A stretch of DNA of 64,000 bases from Tetragonia tetragonoides (lineage: Eukaryota > Streptophyta > Magnoliopsida > Caryophyllales > Aizoaceae): assembly GCA_038025085.1 (NCBI GenBank), contig CM076146.1, forward strand, positions 20,779,001 through 20,843,000, written 5' to 3'. Shown here piece after piece: positions 9,860-20,761 of the stretch (position 1 is its first letter; each line of letters opens with the position of its first letter). Made by a program: the position numbers and the translations under genes. The notes under the pieces are model-generated. The model saw only the letters and a list, made by a program, of their open reading frames with translations. It did no database searches and was not told where the DNA came from.

Positions 9860-12370
9860 TCAACCAGAGTCGTCATCACCATTGCTGTCAGCCTCATCAT
9901 CAACGGACGACCCTTGACCATAGTTCTCGGTCGAATAATGGAAGGAGCCCGGGGTACAAAAGGAGCTGTAAATAGGCCTGCTGTTTTTAGGCCTCATATC
10001 CCGCCTGTCATATGCTGGTGCGCGCATGGGTACCTGCTTAAAATCCCGCTCCGAAGAAGCTCTTTGTGGCTTGACCGGCAAAGTCCATAGCCATGTCCTG
10101 ATACGAAGGCCTAGTATGAGGGACATCCCATCCAGGGGCGTTCGCCAAACCTCCAACCGTTGGGGTAACAATGGGCCTACTATCAAGAGAAGGCTGGAAA
10201 CCCACGGGAGAAAACATCTCAGGTACAGGAACGTACGGCACAGAAGGTCCGGGCGCCTCATCAACAGGACGCCTGGTCACAGCCACGGGAGGTGAACGAG
10301 CAATAGGCGGTCTGCTCGCCGAAGAGGCCCTCGCAGCAGAATAATATCGAGGTCCCACCGAACACGAAGACTGAGACGTCTGCAAACAATCAAGGTCGAG
10401 ATGTTAAGTTAAGCACTGCACTTAGCTAAAACAAAGGCTGAAAGTCTACTTACATCGACAGTCCTAGACCGAGAAGTCTTCCCCTTGCCCATCACCCGAC
10501 CGTAGCCTTTCTTCAATAGGTGAATGAGCTTGAAGATTTGAGAAGTCTGCTCCCGGTTCAGCTACAAAAAAACAAACACAAGAGATAGAGTCAGCACTCA
10601 AAAGCAAACACAAAACACAAGAAGGGATAAAAAGGAACTTACCCCTGTACAACCGTCAGGCAAAGGCAAGCCCTCCAGAGGCTCTCCATCAGCCATATGT
10701 AGAGGGAACTCCTCTACTATGCGTCCCCCGCTCTCCCCAATATACCTCACCTCATTAGTCGGCAAGGTCACGCTTGGGGGCTGACCCCGAGGAACTCTAG
10801 AATAGGACTTCCTGGGACCCTGAGGAGCCAAACGGTCCGCATGCAAGACACAAAAAGTCAATATATCATGCATATAGCTAAAAGATGCAGATAAATTTGT
10901 TACCGCAGAAGTGAGGTCCGGCACCAGACGACCCAAACAATAGGCCAGGTACACAGCCGTATGGTCCAAGCTAGCACTCTCCGGCTCCAGAAACTCCGTG
11001 GCCGCCATACCACGAGCCACGACCCCCAAATCCCGCACGCTCAGGCTGCGCAGGTAGAACATGGTTATCGGAGGGTCCTCCGGAACCAAATGACTACCCA
11101 AGGATGGGTAGACCAGTCGGGTCAAACGATCCCCCAAGTACCACACAAAGCTAAATGGCCCCTCGAAGACCACCCACAAAGAGGATACACTAAAGGACTC
11201 CATGGTAATGTGGGGCGGAACCCCAGGAATACCATAAAAAGCGGACCACGAAACCTGCAAATTACCAAATCAAAAGTTCATTTAAAGCAAATGGACCAAG
11301 AAAAAAAAAATGCACAAGTCAACACCAACATACCATAGATGCGGCATGGCTCTCAAAGGTAGCCCGAAAATTCTCCAAAGAGGTAAATGAATGGTTGTCT
11401 CTACCAATCCACCGTGAACCTAGTGGGAACATCCTCAAACCAGGACAGTGAGGACCGAAAGCCAAAAAATAATCGAAAAACCACAACTGCCATACAAGCA
11501 AAAAAAGGAAAGGATAAGCTCTAAATTCAAAAGCATATGCAAAGGAAAAAGCGAAATATATGGGCCTACCTCCAGTATCCTCCACGGGCCCGAGATAGAC
11601 GCCCTCTTACTCGTCGGCTTAGGCATGCAAGCCCGACGACACCATCTCACCAAGGTAGCATAAGCAAGAGCACCGAAGTTTTACTCATGGACCCTGGTAA
11701 AATCCTCCAAACATGTCAAGAGACCGATCTGACATACACTCTTCTTCTGAGCGAAAATGGTCGACCCCAACAGGCAAGCCAGGAAAATAAGGGCTCTCTA
11801 CTCCCCGGTAAGCCTCTGCTCCGCCAAAGCCGCCCATAACCGCGGCAAGGAAACCCGATCCCTATCAAAATGGGCAGACACAGGCCCATAAAGCTCGAGC
11901 AACCTGTCACTCTCTTGCCAGTAACTCACGTCGTACCGAATACGACGCCCTCTAAAGGATAGACCCGTCAGCACAGAGAACTTATAAGGGGTGGGAACAT
12001 CTCTCCTACGGCAGTATGGAAAGTGTTCGTAGAATTCCAGAACCTCTCCAATATCCCCCTAGAAATAATCCTAGTATCTCCAGAGTGACAAGCAGGGATA
12101 ACAGTCAATAAATGCTCAAAACCCGAGCCCATTACCATATCCCTAACTCCAACTGAAAAAGTCTCCAACATCATGGCCCAATGGGAAGTAGACCCATAAG
12201 CCTGCAACAAAACGCCAACACCTTAGCCAACAAACAAAATTTTCTCAACACCCCATGTACTACAAATACAGCAAAAATAATTCCACACAAATTATATTTA
12301 GCAGACCACCAATCCAGTACAAGTCCCAATTTGTTCGTGTGTCGAAGCACTAACAGTTCAAATTTTCATT

Positions 12371-12465
<95 letters not shown>

Positions 12466-12721
12466 TAAAAAGAAAAAAGAGAGTAAGAAAACATACCAAC
12501 TCAGGGTTAGACAGATGACTCTGTCTGTCCGGTAGTAAGATGCTACGGTCCCAAACCCCAGCCGGGCGCCAGTCCAATTGCATGAACGAGTCCTGGTACA
12601 GACGAGCCCCATCCGCATGACGGGCCGAAGGTGTATTGGTAGAGGGAAGCCCAATACAAAAACGGTCCCGGTCATCCTCCCCCTCACCCATGGGACTTTT
12701 TCCTTTATATGCGGGAGCCAT
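9860..12721 (-). pseudogene. aORF-2 of X_A, seven-exon antisense PMD gene
   Basis: Exon ends inferred by comparison with X_B: 12721-12497, 12201-11570, 11486-11334, 11254-10904, about 10840-10645, about 10562-10455 and about 10382-9860. The first four exon ends and exon 6 start follow GT-AG rules. The protein starts MAPAYKGKSPMGEGE, has the PMD core (AYGSTSHWAMMLETF, LERFWNSTNTFH, ARIFLACLLG, MFYLRSLS, AVYLAYCLGRLVPD) and a proline/serine-rich tail ending DSNGDDDSG. Frame breaks occur in exon 2 and in the last exon near 10045. The intron-4 acceptor is GCAT instead of GTAG, yet the frame reads straight through. Function is unknown. Confidence 0.8.
12374..12464. repeat. (TA)n microsatellite in aORF-2 intron 1
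   Basis: About 45 TA units lie in the first intron of X_A aORF-2. The X_B intron has only a short AT stretch at the same place (near 16115), so the array expanded after the copies diverged. Open frames crossing it (Tyr-Ile repeats) are artefacts. Confidence 0.95.
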
Positions 12722-13257
12722 GGGAGTACAATGGAGCTTTCTCTCTCTACAAGTGGAAAATTAAAAGTTTCAGATTCGCAAGAAACAAGCAGTCATTCAA
12801 CAATGCAACCCAAAATTCCGCAACTAGGCGGAAAAATAAGCAAGTTCAAGACAAAAATCGAAGAATTTGGTCAAGAATTGACTTACCTCAAGCAAGTTGA
12901 AGCACTCAACAATGGTGATGGTCTTCGACAATGGCTGTGCAAGGTGAAGGAGAAGAAGTGAGACGCGAAAAAAATCGCGACGAAACTGATTTATTTGGCT
13001 CAAGACGAGCACCGCTAGCGGCGCTCACAAAGAGCCCAGCGCCACTAGCGGCCCTACAAGTTCTGCACGCGCGGGCCTCACTTTCTGTTCCACGATCTTT
13101 TTCAGCCCAGAATTCGTTACTCCAGTTCGCTCGCGGCAAACATCAGTACCAAGCGCGCGGGAGAAAGACTCTTTGGCCCACAAATTCAAATTCGACAGAT
13201 GGCCTATTTTACGGTACCAATTATTTTCAGGTAAAACTAACCTGATTATTTTTGCAG
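12722..13257 (-). promoter_or_regulatory. Upstream region of X_A aORF-2
   Basis: This region has no credible gene. It contains CCGCTAGCGG at 13012-13021 and the variant CCACTAGCGG at 13042-13051, the GC motif also found before aORF-1 and in the LTRs. The equivalent X_B region (15226-15853) keeps the motif at 15528-15537. No clear TATA box is seen. Promoter function is inferred from position. Confidence 0.5.
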
Positions 13258-13383
13258 GTCCCAAACACTGAAGCTCAGAAACATACCGCAACGACTTTTA
13301 CCGCCCAGAGCGTAAAATATTTTAAGCCTAGTAAATTTGTCGGCCTCCTCAATATCCAAAAAAATCCCAATACCCAAAAAAAG

Positions 13384-13590
13384 ATCCCAATGACCCGATG
13401 TCCCAATGTCTCAATGTCCCAAAAGTCCCCAATGTCCCAAATGTCCCGAAGTCCCAATCTCTCAATGTCCCAAAAATCCCAAATGTCCCGATGTCCCAAT
13501 GTCCCAATGTCTCAATGTCCCAAAAATCCCAAATGTCCCGGTGTCCCAATATCCCAAAATCCTAACTGTCGCAATGTCCCAATGTCACAA
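13384..13590. repeat. TCCCAATG-type minisatellite in X_A 3' region
   Basis: Tandem variants of an 8-12 base unit (ATGTCCCA, AATGTCCC, AAAATCCC) run for about 200 bases. X_B has a much shorter inverted version at 15156-15225. Repeats in the region before the 3' LTR are common in Tat elements. Confidence 0.9.
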
Positions 13591-13599
13591 ATTTGGCTC

Positions 13600-13850
13600 A
13601 GTCAATGATCGCTTAAACTGTTGCGGTTAAACTGCCCTTCTGCGAGGTCACAAGTTTGGGGTCAATCAATGATCGCTTAAGCTATTGCGGTTAAACTGTC
13701 CTTCTGCGAGGTCACAAATTTGGGGTCAGTCAATGATCGCTTAAGCTATTGCGGTTAAACTGTCCTTCTACGAGATTACTTATTATTTGTTAGTCAATGA
13801 TTGCTTAAACTGTTGCGGTTATACTGTCCATTATTTTTTTACAACCGTCA
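13600..13850. repeat. 64-bp tandem repeat in X_A 3' region
   Basis: The motif ATGATCGCTTAA recurs at 13605, 13669, 13733 and, as ATGATTGCTTAA, at 13797, a strict 64-base period. Each unit also carries TTGCGGTTAAACTGTCC. X_B holds four inverted copies at about 14930-15140. Confidence 0.93.
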
Positions 13851-14395
13851 TTTTGATCGCGTTGTCTCGTCGACCTTTCATTTCTTGTACAGGGACGGAA
13901 TCTCGTCACCCACCGAGTGGTGCTTAGTCACTGTTTGCTCAAAATAAAGCATTTATACTATTCACTCTCACGTTACTAACCATTTTTACGGCCGATATGT
14001 TTAATCGCGTTGTCTTGTTGAGTTTTTCGTTTCTAGTACAGGGACGGAATCTCGACACCTGTCGAGCGGTGTTTAGTCACTGTTTGTCGAAGCACTCTAC
14101 GTTGATCATTCTCAAAGTATTACTAACTTTTTCATTCAATCTGAATACAGGTCCCCAGCAGACGTTTACATCATCTACGAGCGGTGTTCTATCCTGCTAA
14201 CCATAACCTTTATTTCCCTTGTGGTCACAGAGAAGAAATCTTAGCACGCTGCGAGCATGTCCCAACTCAGGTTTGTCTTCATATGCATACATACTTTACA
14301 CTCTCACACACCGTGTGCACATCAGCATCCTACATATCGCTTTCGGAATACTTTGATCTTCACTTTTACTCAAGCTCGAACAAAGTGGGGGCTTC
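13851..14395 (+). other. X_A 3' untranslated region and polypurine tract
   Basis: Non-coding sequence containing two diverged copies of a roughly 160-base segment (AGGGACGGAATCTCG at about 13891 and 14040). It ends in the polypurine tract AAAGTGGGGGCTTC (14382-14395) immediately before the LTR. Y has the matching tract AAAGTGGAGGCTTC at 47259-47272. The tract primes plus-strand DNA synthesis in LTR elements. Confidence 0.75.
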
Positions 14396-14840
14396 TGTAG
14401 ACGCTAAAACGCCTTCAGATTTCTCCGCAAAAGCCAGATGATGAAAGGAGTAATTTATAAACTTGAACGCTATTTTTGCTTTAATAGTTAAGATAAGGTC
14501 TCAGGTTTTTCCTTAATAACTCCTTTATGCTAGTCTCATTCAAAAGCCCCGTTCAAGAGCTTTCCAACGACACCTCTCATGCCTTCTTCCGACTCCCGGT
14601 CGCCAAGTTGTGAACCGGGGGTAGAACCGTCTTTTACCGTCCAAGGGTAAAACGGTCTTTTCATATTTTTCGGAACACTAAAATTCCTCCGAAAAATTAA
14701 AATAGACTGGATGTCGTCATATGACGACATCCAGCTGGCAGCTGGCAGCCGTTAGCGGCCCTAACTCAGCTTCAAGCCCGACTATTCTTTCAGCCCAAAT
14801 TCGATTTTCGGCTCATTTTCAGCCGTCCAGCCCTACTTCC
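14396..14840 (+). repeat. Truncated 3' LTR of X_A
   Basis: It starts TGTAGACGCTAAAACGCC right after the polypurine tract. It follows the X LTR (compare 40919 onward and the minus strand of 35948) as far as CAGCCCTACTTCC. There it breaks, before the TATA box, and continues as inverted X 3' region. The remaining roughly 850 bp of LTR are missing. Confidence 0.88.
14707..14734. promoter_or_regulatory. Perfect 28-base palindrome with TGACG cores in X LTR
   Basis: The half-site CTGGATGTCGTCAT is followed directly by its exact reverse complement. Versions occur in the other X LTRs at 35612-35638 and 41234-41258. TGACG is the core of plant bZIP (as-1 type) sites. Palindromy and conservation are seen; factor binding is inferred. 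Confidence 0.6.
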
Positions 14841-15225
14841 GTCTCTGCACAAGAAACGAAAAGGTCGACGAGACAACGCGATCAAAATGACGGCTGTAAA
14901 ATGGTTAAAACATATGAACAGTTTTAATGCAATAGCTTAAGCAATCATTGACTGAAACATATAAAAAACAAAGGACAGTATAACCGCAATAGTTTAAGCA
15001 ATCATTGACTGACACAAAATAAGTGACCTCGTAGAAGGACAGTTTAACCGCAATAGCTTAAGCGATCATTGACTGATCAAAAATAATGTAACCTCGTAGA
15101 AGGACAGTTTAACCGCAATAGCTTAAGCGATCATTGACTGACCCAGTTTTGTGACATTGGGCATTAAGACTTTGGGACATTGGGATTTTTGGGATATCGA
15201 GTCATTGGGATTTTTCGGGAATTTT
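14838..15225 (-). repeat. X_B 3' region: inverted copies of the 64-bp repeat
   Basis: It is the reverse complement of the X_A region 13400-13880: TCGACGAGACAACGCGATCA near 14873, four units with CGATCATTGACTGA, then a short TTGGGATTTTTGGGA minisatellite. It shows that X_B runs opposite to X_A and that their tails face each other. Confidence 0.9.
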
Positions 15226-15853
15226 ATGAAGACGACACATCTACTGGGCTTAGAAATAATGTTGGCACTCCGGGCGATAAATGTCATTGCGGCATATATC
15301 CGGGCTCAAGTATTTGGGACCTGCAAAAATAATTGGGTTAGTTTTACCTGAATATAATTGGTACCGTAAGATGGGCCAACTGTTGAATTTGAATTTGTGG
15401 GCGAAAGGGACTCGCTCCCGCGCGCTTGGTACTGATATTTACCGCGAACGAACTAGAGTAACGGCTTCTTGGCTGGAAAAAGTCATCGGACACCAAGTGG
15501 GGGCCCGCGCTTGCAGATTTGGCAGGGCCGCTAGCGGCCCAGGCCAGCGCCGCGGCGCTGGGCTCTCGTCTTGAGTGGAATAAATTAGCTTCAGGCGAAT
15601 TTTTTTTCGCGTTTCACTTCCTTCTTCTCCACTTCGTCGAGAGCCAATGTCGAGCAACACCATTATTGAGTGCTTCAACTTCCTTGATGTAAGTGAATTC
15701 TTGACCAAATTCTTCGTCTTTTGTCTTCAGCTTGCTTATTTTTCCGCCTAATTGCTGAATTTTGGGTTGCATTGTTGAATGGGTGCTTGTTTCTTGCGAA
15801 TCTGAAACTTTTAATTTTCCACTTGTAGAGAGAGAAAGCTTCCTTTTTCTTCC
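15226..15853 (+). promoter_or_regulatory. Upstream region of X_B aORF-2
   Basis: No protein is supported. It contains CCGCTAGCGG (15528-15537) and stretches matching 12722-13250 in inverted orientation, up to TTAATTTTCCACTTGTAGAG before the aORF-2 start. It probably holds the promoter and 5' UTR of the antisense gene. Confidence 0.5.
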
Positions 15854-18599
15854 ATGGCTCCCAAAGACAAAGGAAAACGTCCCATGGTTGAGGAGGAGGA
15901 GAACCGAGACCTTTTTCGTTCCGGGCTTCCTTCCACTAGTACGCCTTCGGCTCGTCATGCAGACGGGGTGCGTTTATACCAGGACTCGTTCATGCGGGTG
16001 GACTGGCGTCCGGCTGGGGTTAGGGACCGCAGTATTTTGCTACTGGACAGGAAGAGTCATATGTGTAACCTTGAGTTGGTATATTTTCTGACTCTCTCCT
16101 TTTTTGGTTCTATTTAGTATATAAATTTTTTTAACTGAAAATTTAAATTGTTAATGCTTTGGCACACAAACAAATTGGGACTTGTACTGAATTGGTGGTT
16201 AGCTGTATATAATTTGTTTGGGATTATTTTTGCTGTATTTGTAGTATATGGGGTGTTGAGAAAATTTTGTTTGTTGGCTAGGGTATTGGTGTTTTGTTGC
16301 AGGCTTATGGGTCTACATCCCATTGGGCCATGATGTTGGAGACATTTTTTGTGGGAGCTACGGATATAGTGTTGGGTTCAGGTATTGGGCACTTCTTGAC
16401 TGTTATCACGGCTTGTCACTCCGGGGATACTAGGATTATTCCTCGGGGGTTATTGGAGAGGTTCTGGCATACTACGAACACTTTCCATACGCCTGTACGG
16501 GAGATGTTTCCCACTCCTTATCAATTTGCTGTGCTGACGGGTTTATCATTTAGAGGGCGTCGTATATAGTACGACGTAAGTTACCATCGACAGAGTGACA
16601 GGTTACTTGAGCATTACGGGCCTGTTTCCAACCATTTTAGGGATGGCTGGGTTTCCTTGCCGAGGGCGTGGGCGGCCTTATCAGAGCAGGGGCTTACTGA
16701 GGAGCAGAGGGCTCGTATTTTCCTAGCTTGCTTGTTGGGGTCGACCATTTTCGCTCAGAAGAAGAGCGTATGTCAAGTTGGCTTCTTGACATGTTTGGAG
16801 GATTTGTCCAAGGTCCATGAGTACGACCTCGGTTCTCCTGCATATGCTACCTTGGTGAGATGGTGCCGGCATGCTTGTAGGCCTAGGCCAACGAGTGAGA
16901 AGGTGTCTATGTTGGGGCCGTGGAAGATACTGGAGGTAGGCACATATATTCCTTTTTCCTTTGCACATGCATGCTTTTCAGGAGAATTGCAGCTTATCAT
17001 CTTTTTGCTTGTATGGCAGCTGTGGTTTTTTGAGTATTTTCCCGCTTTTGGTCCTCACCGTCCTGGTTTGAGGATGTTCCCACTAGGTTCACGGTGGATT
17101 GGTAGAGATAACCACCCATTTACCTCTTTGGAGCATTTTCGGGCTACCTTTGAGAGTCATGCTGCGTCTGAAGTATGTTGCCTTCGATTTGCTTACGTAT
17201 ATAATTTTTTTAATTCATTTGGTGTGAATAAACATTGATCTGGTAATCTGCAGGTGTCGTGGACTGCCTTCGACGATATTCCCGGGGTTTCGCCCCATAT
17301 TACCGTTGAGTCTTTTAGGGTATCCTCCTTGCGGGTGGTCTTTGAGGGGCCATTTGGCTTTGTGTTTACTTGGGGGATCGCTTGACTCGACTGGTCTATC
17401 CTGCCTTGGGTGGTCATTTGGTTCCGGAGGACCCTCCGATGACCATGTTCTACTTGCGCAGCCTGAGCGAGGAGGACTTGAGGGTCGTGGATCGTGGTAT
17501 GGCGGCCACGAAGTTGTTTGAGCTGGGGATCGCTGTCTTGGATCGTACGGCTGTGTACCTGGCCTATTGCTTGGGTCGTCTAATGCCGGACCGCACTTGT
17601 GAGGTAGGACTTTTATTTGTGCCCTTTTCAGCTATATGCCTGATATATTGACTTTTGTGTCTTGTAGGCGGATCGTTTGGCTCCTCGGGGTCCTAGGAGG
17701 TCCCATTCCAGAGTTCCTCGGGGCCAGCCCCCAAGCATGACCTTGCCGAGCAATGAGGTGAGGTACATTGGTGAGAGTCAGGGACGTATAGTAGCGAGTT
17801 CCCTCTACATACAGCTGCTGGAGAGGCCGTGGAGGGCTTACCCTTGTCTGATGGTTGTACGGGGGTAAGTCTTTTTCATCCCTTCTTGTGTTTTGTGTTT
17901 GCTTTTGAATGCTGACTCAATTTTTTGTTTTTTCTTGTAGCTGAACCGGGAGCAGACCTCTCAAGTCTTCAAGCTCGTCCACCTATTGAAGAAAGGCTAT
18001 AGTCGGGTCATGGGCAATGGGAAGAGTTCCCGGTCTAGGACTGTTGATGTAAGTAGATTGTCATCCTTTGTTTAGCTATGTGAAGTGCGTAACTTAACAT
18101 CTCGATCTTGATTATTTGCTCATGTCGCAGTCTTCGTCTTCAGTGGGACCTCGACATTTTTCTGCTGCGAAGGTCTCTTCGGCGAGCAGGCCGTGTATTG
18201 CTCATTCACCTCCCGTAGCTGTGACCAGGCCTCCTATTGATGAGGTGCCCGGACCTTCTGTGCCGCACATTCTCGTGCCTGAGATGTTTTCTCCAGCGGG
18301 TTTTCAGCCTCCCTTCGGTAGTAGGCCTACTGTTACCCCAATGGCTTGAGGTTGGGCGAATGCCCCTGGATGATGGACTTTGCCAGTCAAGCCACCGAGA
18401 GCTTCTTCGCAGCGGGGTTTCCGGCAGGTACCTCCATGCATGCACCAGCATATGATAGACGGGATACGAGGCCTAACAACAACGGGCCCATTTATAGCTT
18501 TTTTAGTACTAAGGCTCCTATTATTCGACTGGGAACTATGGCCAGGGACCGTCTGTTGATGATGAGGCTAACAACAATGGCGATGATGACTCCGGTTGA
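15854..18599 (+). pseudogene. aORF-2 of X_B, seven-exon PMD gene
   Basis: Exons by GT-AG rules and comparison with X_A: 15854-16078, 16303-16935, 17020-17172, 17254-17603, 17668-17864, 17941-18048, 18131-18599. The start is MAPKDKGKRPMVEEEENR. The PMD core includes AYGSTSHWAMMLETFFVG, LERFWHTTNTFH, ARIFLACLLGSTIF, MFYLRSLSEEDL and AVYLAYCLGRLMPD. Exon 6 reads LNREQTSQVFKLVHLLKKGY and the tail is Pro/Ser-rich. A TAG at 16567 and one-base losses near 17365 and 17795 break it. It lies antisense to X_B's integrase. All introns are conserved in position with X_A, so it was probably a spliced gene. The molecular role is unknown. Confidence 0.83.
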
Positions 18600-19178
18600 G
18601 CGGTGTAGAACCATTTTGTAAACATTGGCCTTGAAATTTTGAACTCCTGTTTTTATGCATTTTATATGATATGTATGCTATGATGACTCGATTATGCCCG
18701 TCTGATCTCTATGTATGCAATGTGTTATGCAGTAGGGGGTAGGCCATAATTTAGGGAACAAAATAAGGAAAAAGGGGAACATTGGAAGAAAAAGCAAAAA
18801 TTACACATATTATACCCTCTAAAAAAAAGATAAAATAATAATAAAAAAAAGAAAGAAAATAGAAAAGATAAAAGTTAGACAGTCTCGGGCTTTGTAATTC
18901 CGTTGTACGTATAAAGAATTGGGCTTAAACCGAGCGTAAGTGACCAAGTGGGTGGGCTGTTGACTGGGCCAGGGTTAGGGCCGCTAGCGGCGCTGGCCTG
19001 AAGATGAGGGCCACTAGCGGCCCTGGCCAGAGCCGCTGACTGCTCTGGTTTGGGCTTTTTCGCGGATTTCTGACTTCTTTTGACCCTATTTGTTTGCCTA
19101 TAAATAGGATTTACGGGATGCTTGATGTTGTATCACTTTTCAGACTTTAGCTCTCTCAAATTTCCCAAAGCTTCTACC
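18600..19178 (+). promoter_or_regulatory. aORF-2/aORF-1 spacer with aORF-1 promoter (X_B)
   Basis: The first part is the AT-rich 3' end of aORF-2. Then come CCGCTAGCGG (18981-18990), CCACTAGCGG (19011-19020) and TATAAATA (19099-19106), 73 bases before the aORF-1 start. X_A shows the same order and spacing. TATA function is likely; the role of the GC motif is inferred. Confidence 0.62.
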
Positions 19179-20499
19179 ATGGTGAAATCCTTTGAAAACC
19201 TGTTCGATGCCTGGTGCAAAAATCTGGTCATAAAAGATAAACTTAAACTGGCTCCGTTTCATGTCTCCACCTTATTGGCCTTAAGACCAACCAAAATATT
19301 GTGGCCCCTTCTTCGATCTGCTTTGAATTATTGGGACCCCAACTTGCACGTTTTCCGTTTTGGTAATTCTGAATTATGCCCTCTAGTTGAAGAATTTGCT
19401 GCAATTACTAATATGTGTGACGTTCTTCCCCCAGTTGTGCCTTATTTGAGAGATGGTTTTAGTAGTCAGTTTACGCTTGTCATCTGCAGAAGCCAAAAGC
19501 ATGATTCTTGGTGTCGATGTGGACTTAGTTCAACTCTGTGGAAAGTTTGCTATTTCTTCTGAAAAGGATGCAATATTTAGGCGTTGTCGTTGGCAGGCTT
19601 TTGTACTTTGCCTGTTAAACCGCCTACTGTTTTCTAATGTAGAGTCTTACAATTTGGGTAGAGCCTCGTTGTTGCGAGTGGTGAATCAAATGGCTGGAGG
19701 GCACTCTCCTTTGCATCTGGTTGTAGGGGAAACTATTATAGGGCTTGATAGGTTGAAAATCTCACCTCATGAAGCTTTGTCTGACAACCCTCTACTGCTT
19801 CAAATCTGGTTATGTGAGCATCTAAGGTTGATAGAATCGCCAGAGAAGATGATAGCTCGCACCCCTCGAGCCCGGTCAAAGAAAACTTATACCGCTGCTA
19901 GCTTCTTGGTTAGGAAAAGGCTATATGGTGAAAAGACCTTTGCTGAATGGGATGCCTTTTTCCGTGCAGGACCTGTTATTCGTTGGCATGTGACCTGGTG
20001 GAGCTTGACCTCTTTAGTGGCTTGTGATAAATTTATCCCTCATACTACCATAGTGGGTCTATACAGGAGTGCTTTCTTCTTTCCTTCTAGGGTTATGAGA
20101 CAATATGGGTTGAAGCAGGTTATCCCTCGTCAGGAGACTACGAGACTGCCTACCTTGGCTCTGACCACCGAATTTGCTGAGGATTGGGGAAAATATTGGC
20201 GTAGCCGAGATCACTGGATTGTACCTCGTGCGATTTCCCCGACTCAAATTTTTGAGATCTACTTGAACTGGCTTTCCTGCAGTGAAGGAGAAGCTAGACG
20301 AGGCCTACGTCATGAGGAGTGGGACCAACTAAAGCCTAATTATGACTCAAGAACAGGAACAAGAAAAGAAAGGAAGGGCCTTATGAGGAAGGCTACCACG
20401 TACTGAAAAGAGGCAAGCCCCCAGCTCAAGGAAGCGATCATAGGTCGTCCTTCAAAGAAGAACTCTTCAAGGAAGCCTTCTAAAGGGAAGAAGGATTAA
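19179..20499 (+). pseudogene. aORF-1 of X_B, PMD-like gene with one frameshift
   Basis: The best-preserved aORF-1. It opens MVKSFENLFDAWCKNLVI and has the PMD signature WDPNLHVFRFGNSELCPLVE. Near 19460 the frame shifts by one and continues with AEAKSMILGVDVDLVQLCGK and on to a basic end RKPSKGKKD at 20499. Domain order: N-terminal PMD signature (residues 50-75), a helical middle with LCLLNRLLFSNVES, LVVGETIIGLDRLK and LLLQIWLCEHLRLIESPEK, then WHVTWWSLTSLVACDKF and MRQYGLKQVIPRQE. It appears to be a single exon. An AATAAA lies 100 bases downstream. It converges on the integrase gene. Apart from the frameshift it is open. Confidence 0.85.
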
Positions 20500-20599
20500 A
20501 GTAATAGGAATTTGTTTAGCTTAAACCCTCGTAGTTGCGCTTTTTTTTTTACCTTAGGAAGTTTAATTTTTTGCAATGTAAGCTTATTCGCTTAGTTTG

Positions 20600-20605
20600 A
20601 ATAAA
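20600..20605 (+). terminator. Polyadenylation signal of X_B aORF-1
   Basis: AATAAA in TTTGAATAAAGATTA, about 100 bases after the stop, is conserved with X_A (8012-8017). It lies in the spacer between the convergent aORF-1 and integrase. Confidence 0.55.
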
Positions 20606-20761
20606 GATTACCCCTTTTGAATGAGTTGAAAGGAATTTTGGATTGATTTTGGCTTGGCCCCTTAAAAGGGTTACCTACGTATCTAATGTGGAATCAGGCC
20701 AGCGTAGTTCGTTCAATTTGTGTACTTCTCCTTTTTTTAAAAAAATTTCGGAATTTGTTTT

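Larger units (their letters stand above)
4218..14840 (+). mobile_element. Non-autonomous Tat element X_A, truncated at both ends
   Basis: It begins abruptly inside the leader (no LTR or PBS) and runs through gag, an AT-rich spacer, integrase, antisense aORF-1 and aORF-2, a repeat-rich 3' region, a polypurine tract and the first 445 bp of a 3' LTR. Protease, RT and RNase H are absent, as in X_B. It is interrupted by a hAT element. The missing left end is best explained by a deletion that also removed Y's gag C-terminus and protease. The right end stops at the inverted junction with X_B near 14838. Confidence 0.8.

Noticed and set aside
12181..12721. Open frames rich in Tyr-Ile on both strands
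   Set aside because: They are translations of the (TA)n array in an aORF-2 intron; no coding meaning.
13252..13630. Open frames with repeated Ser-Gln-Cys-Pro
   Set aside because: Produced by the TCCCAATG minisatellite; no domain and not conserved in X_B.
13600..13850. Regular 64-base repeats resembling a CRISPR array
   Set aside because: Units are contiguous without unique spacers, in a plant retroelement 3' region; a tandem repeat.
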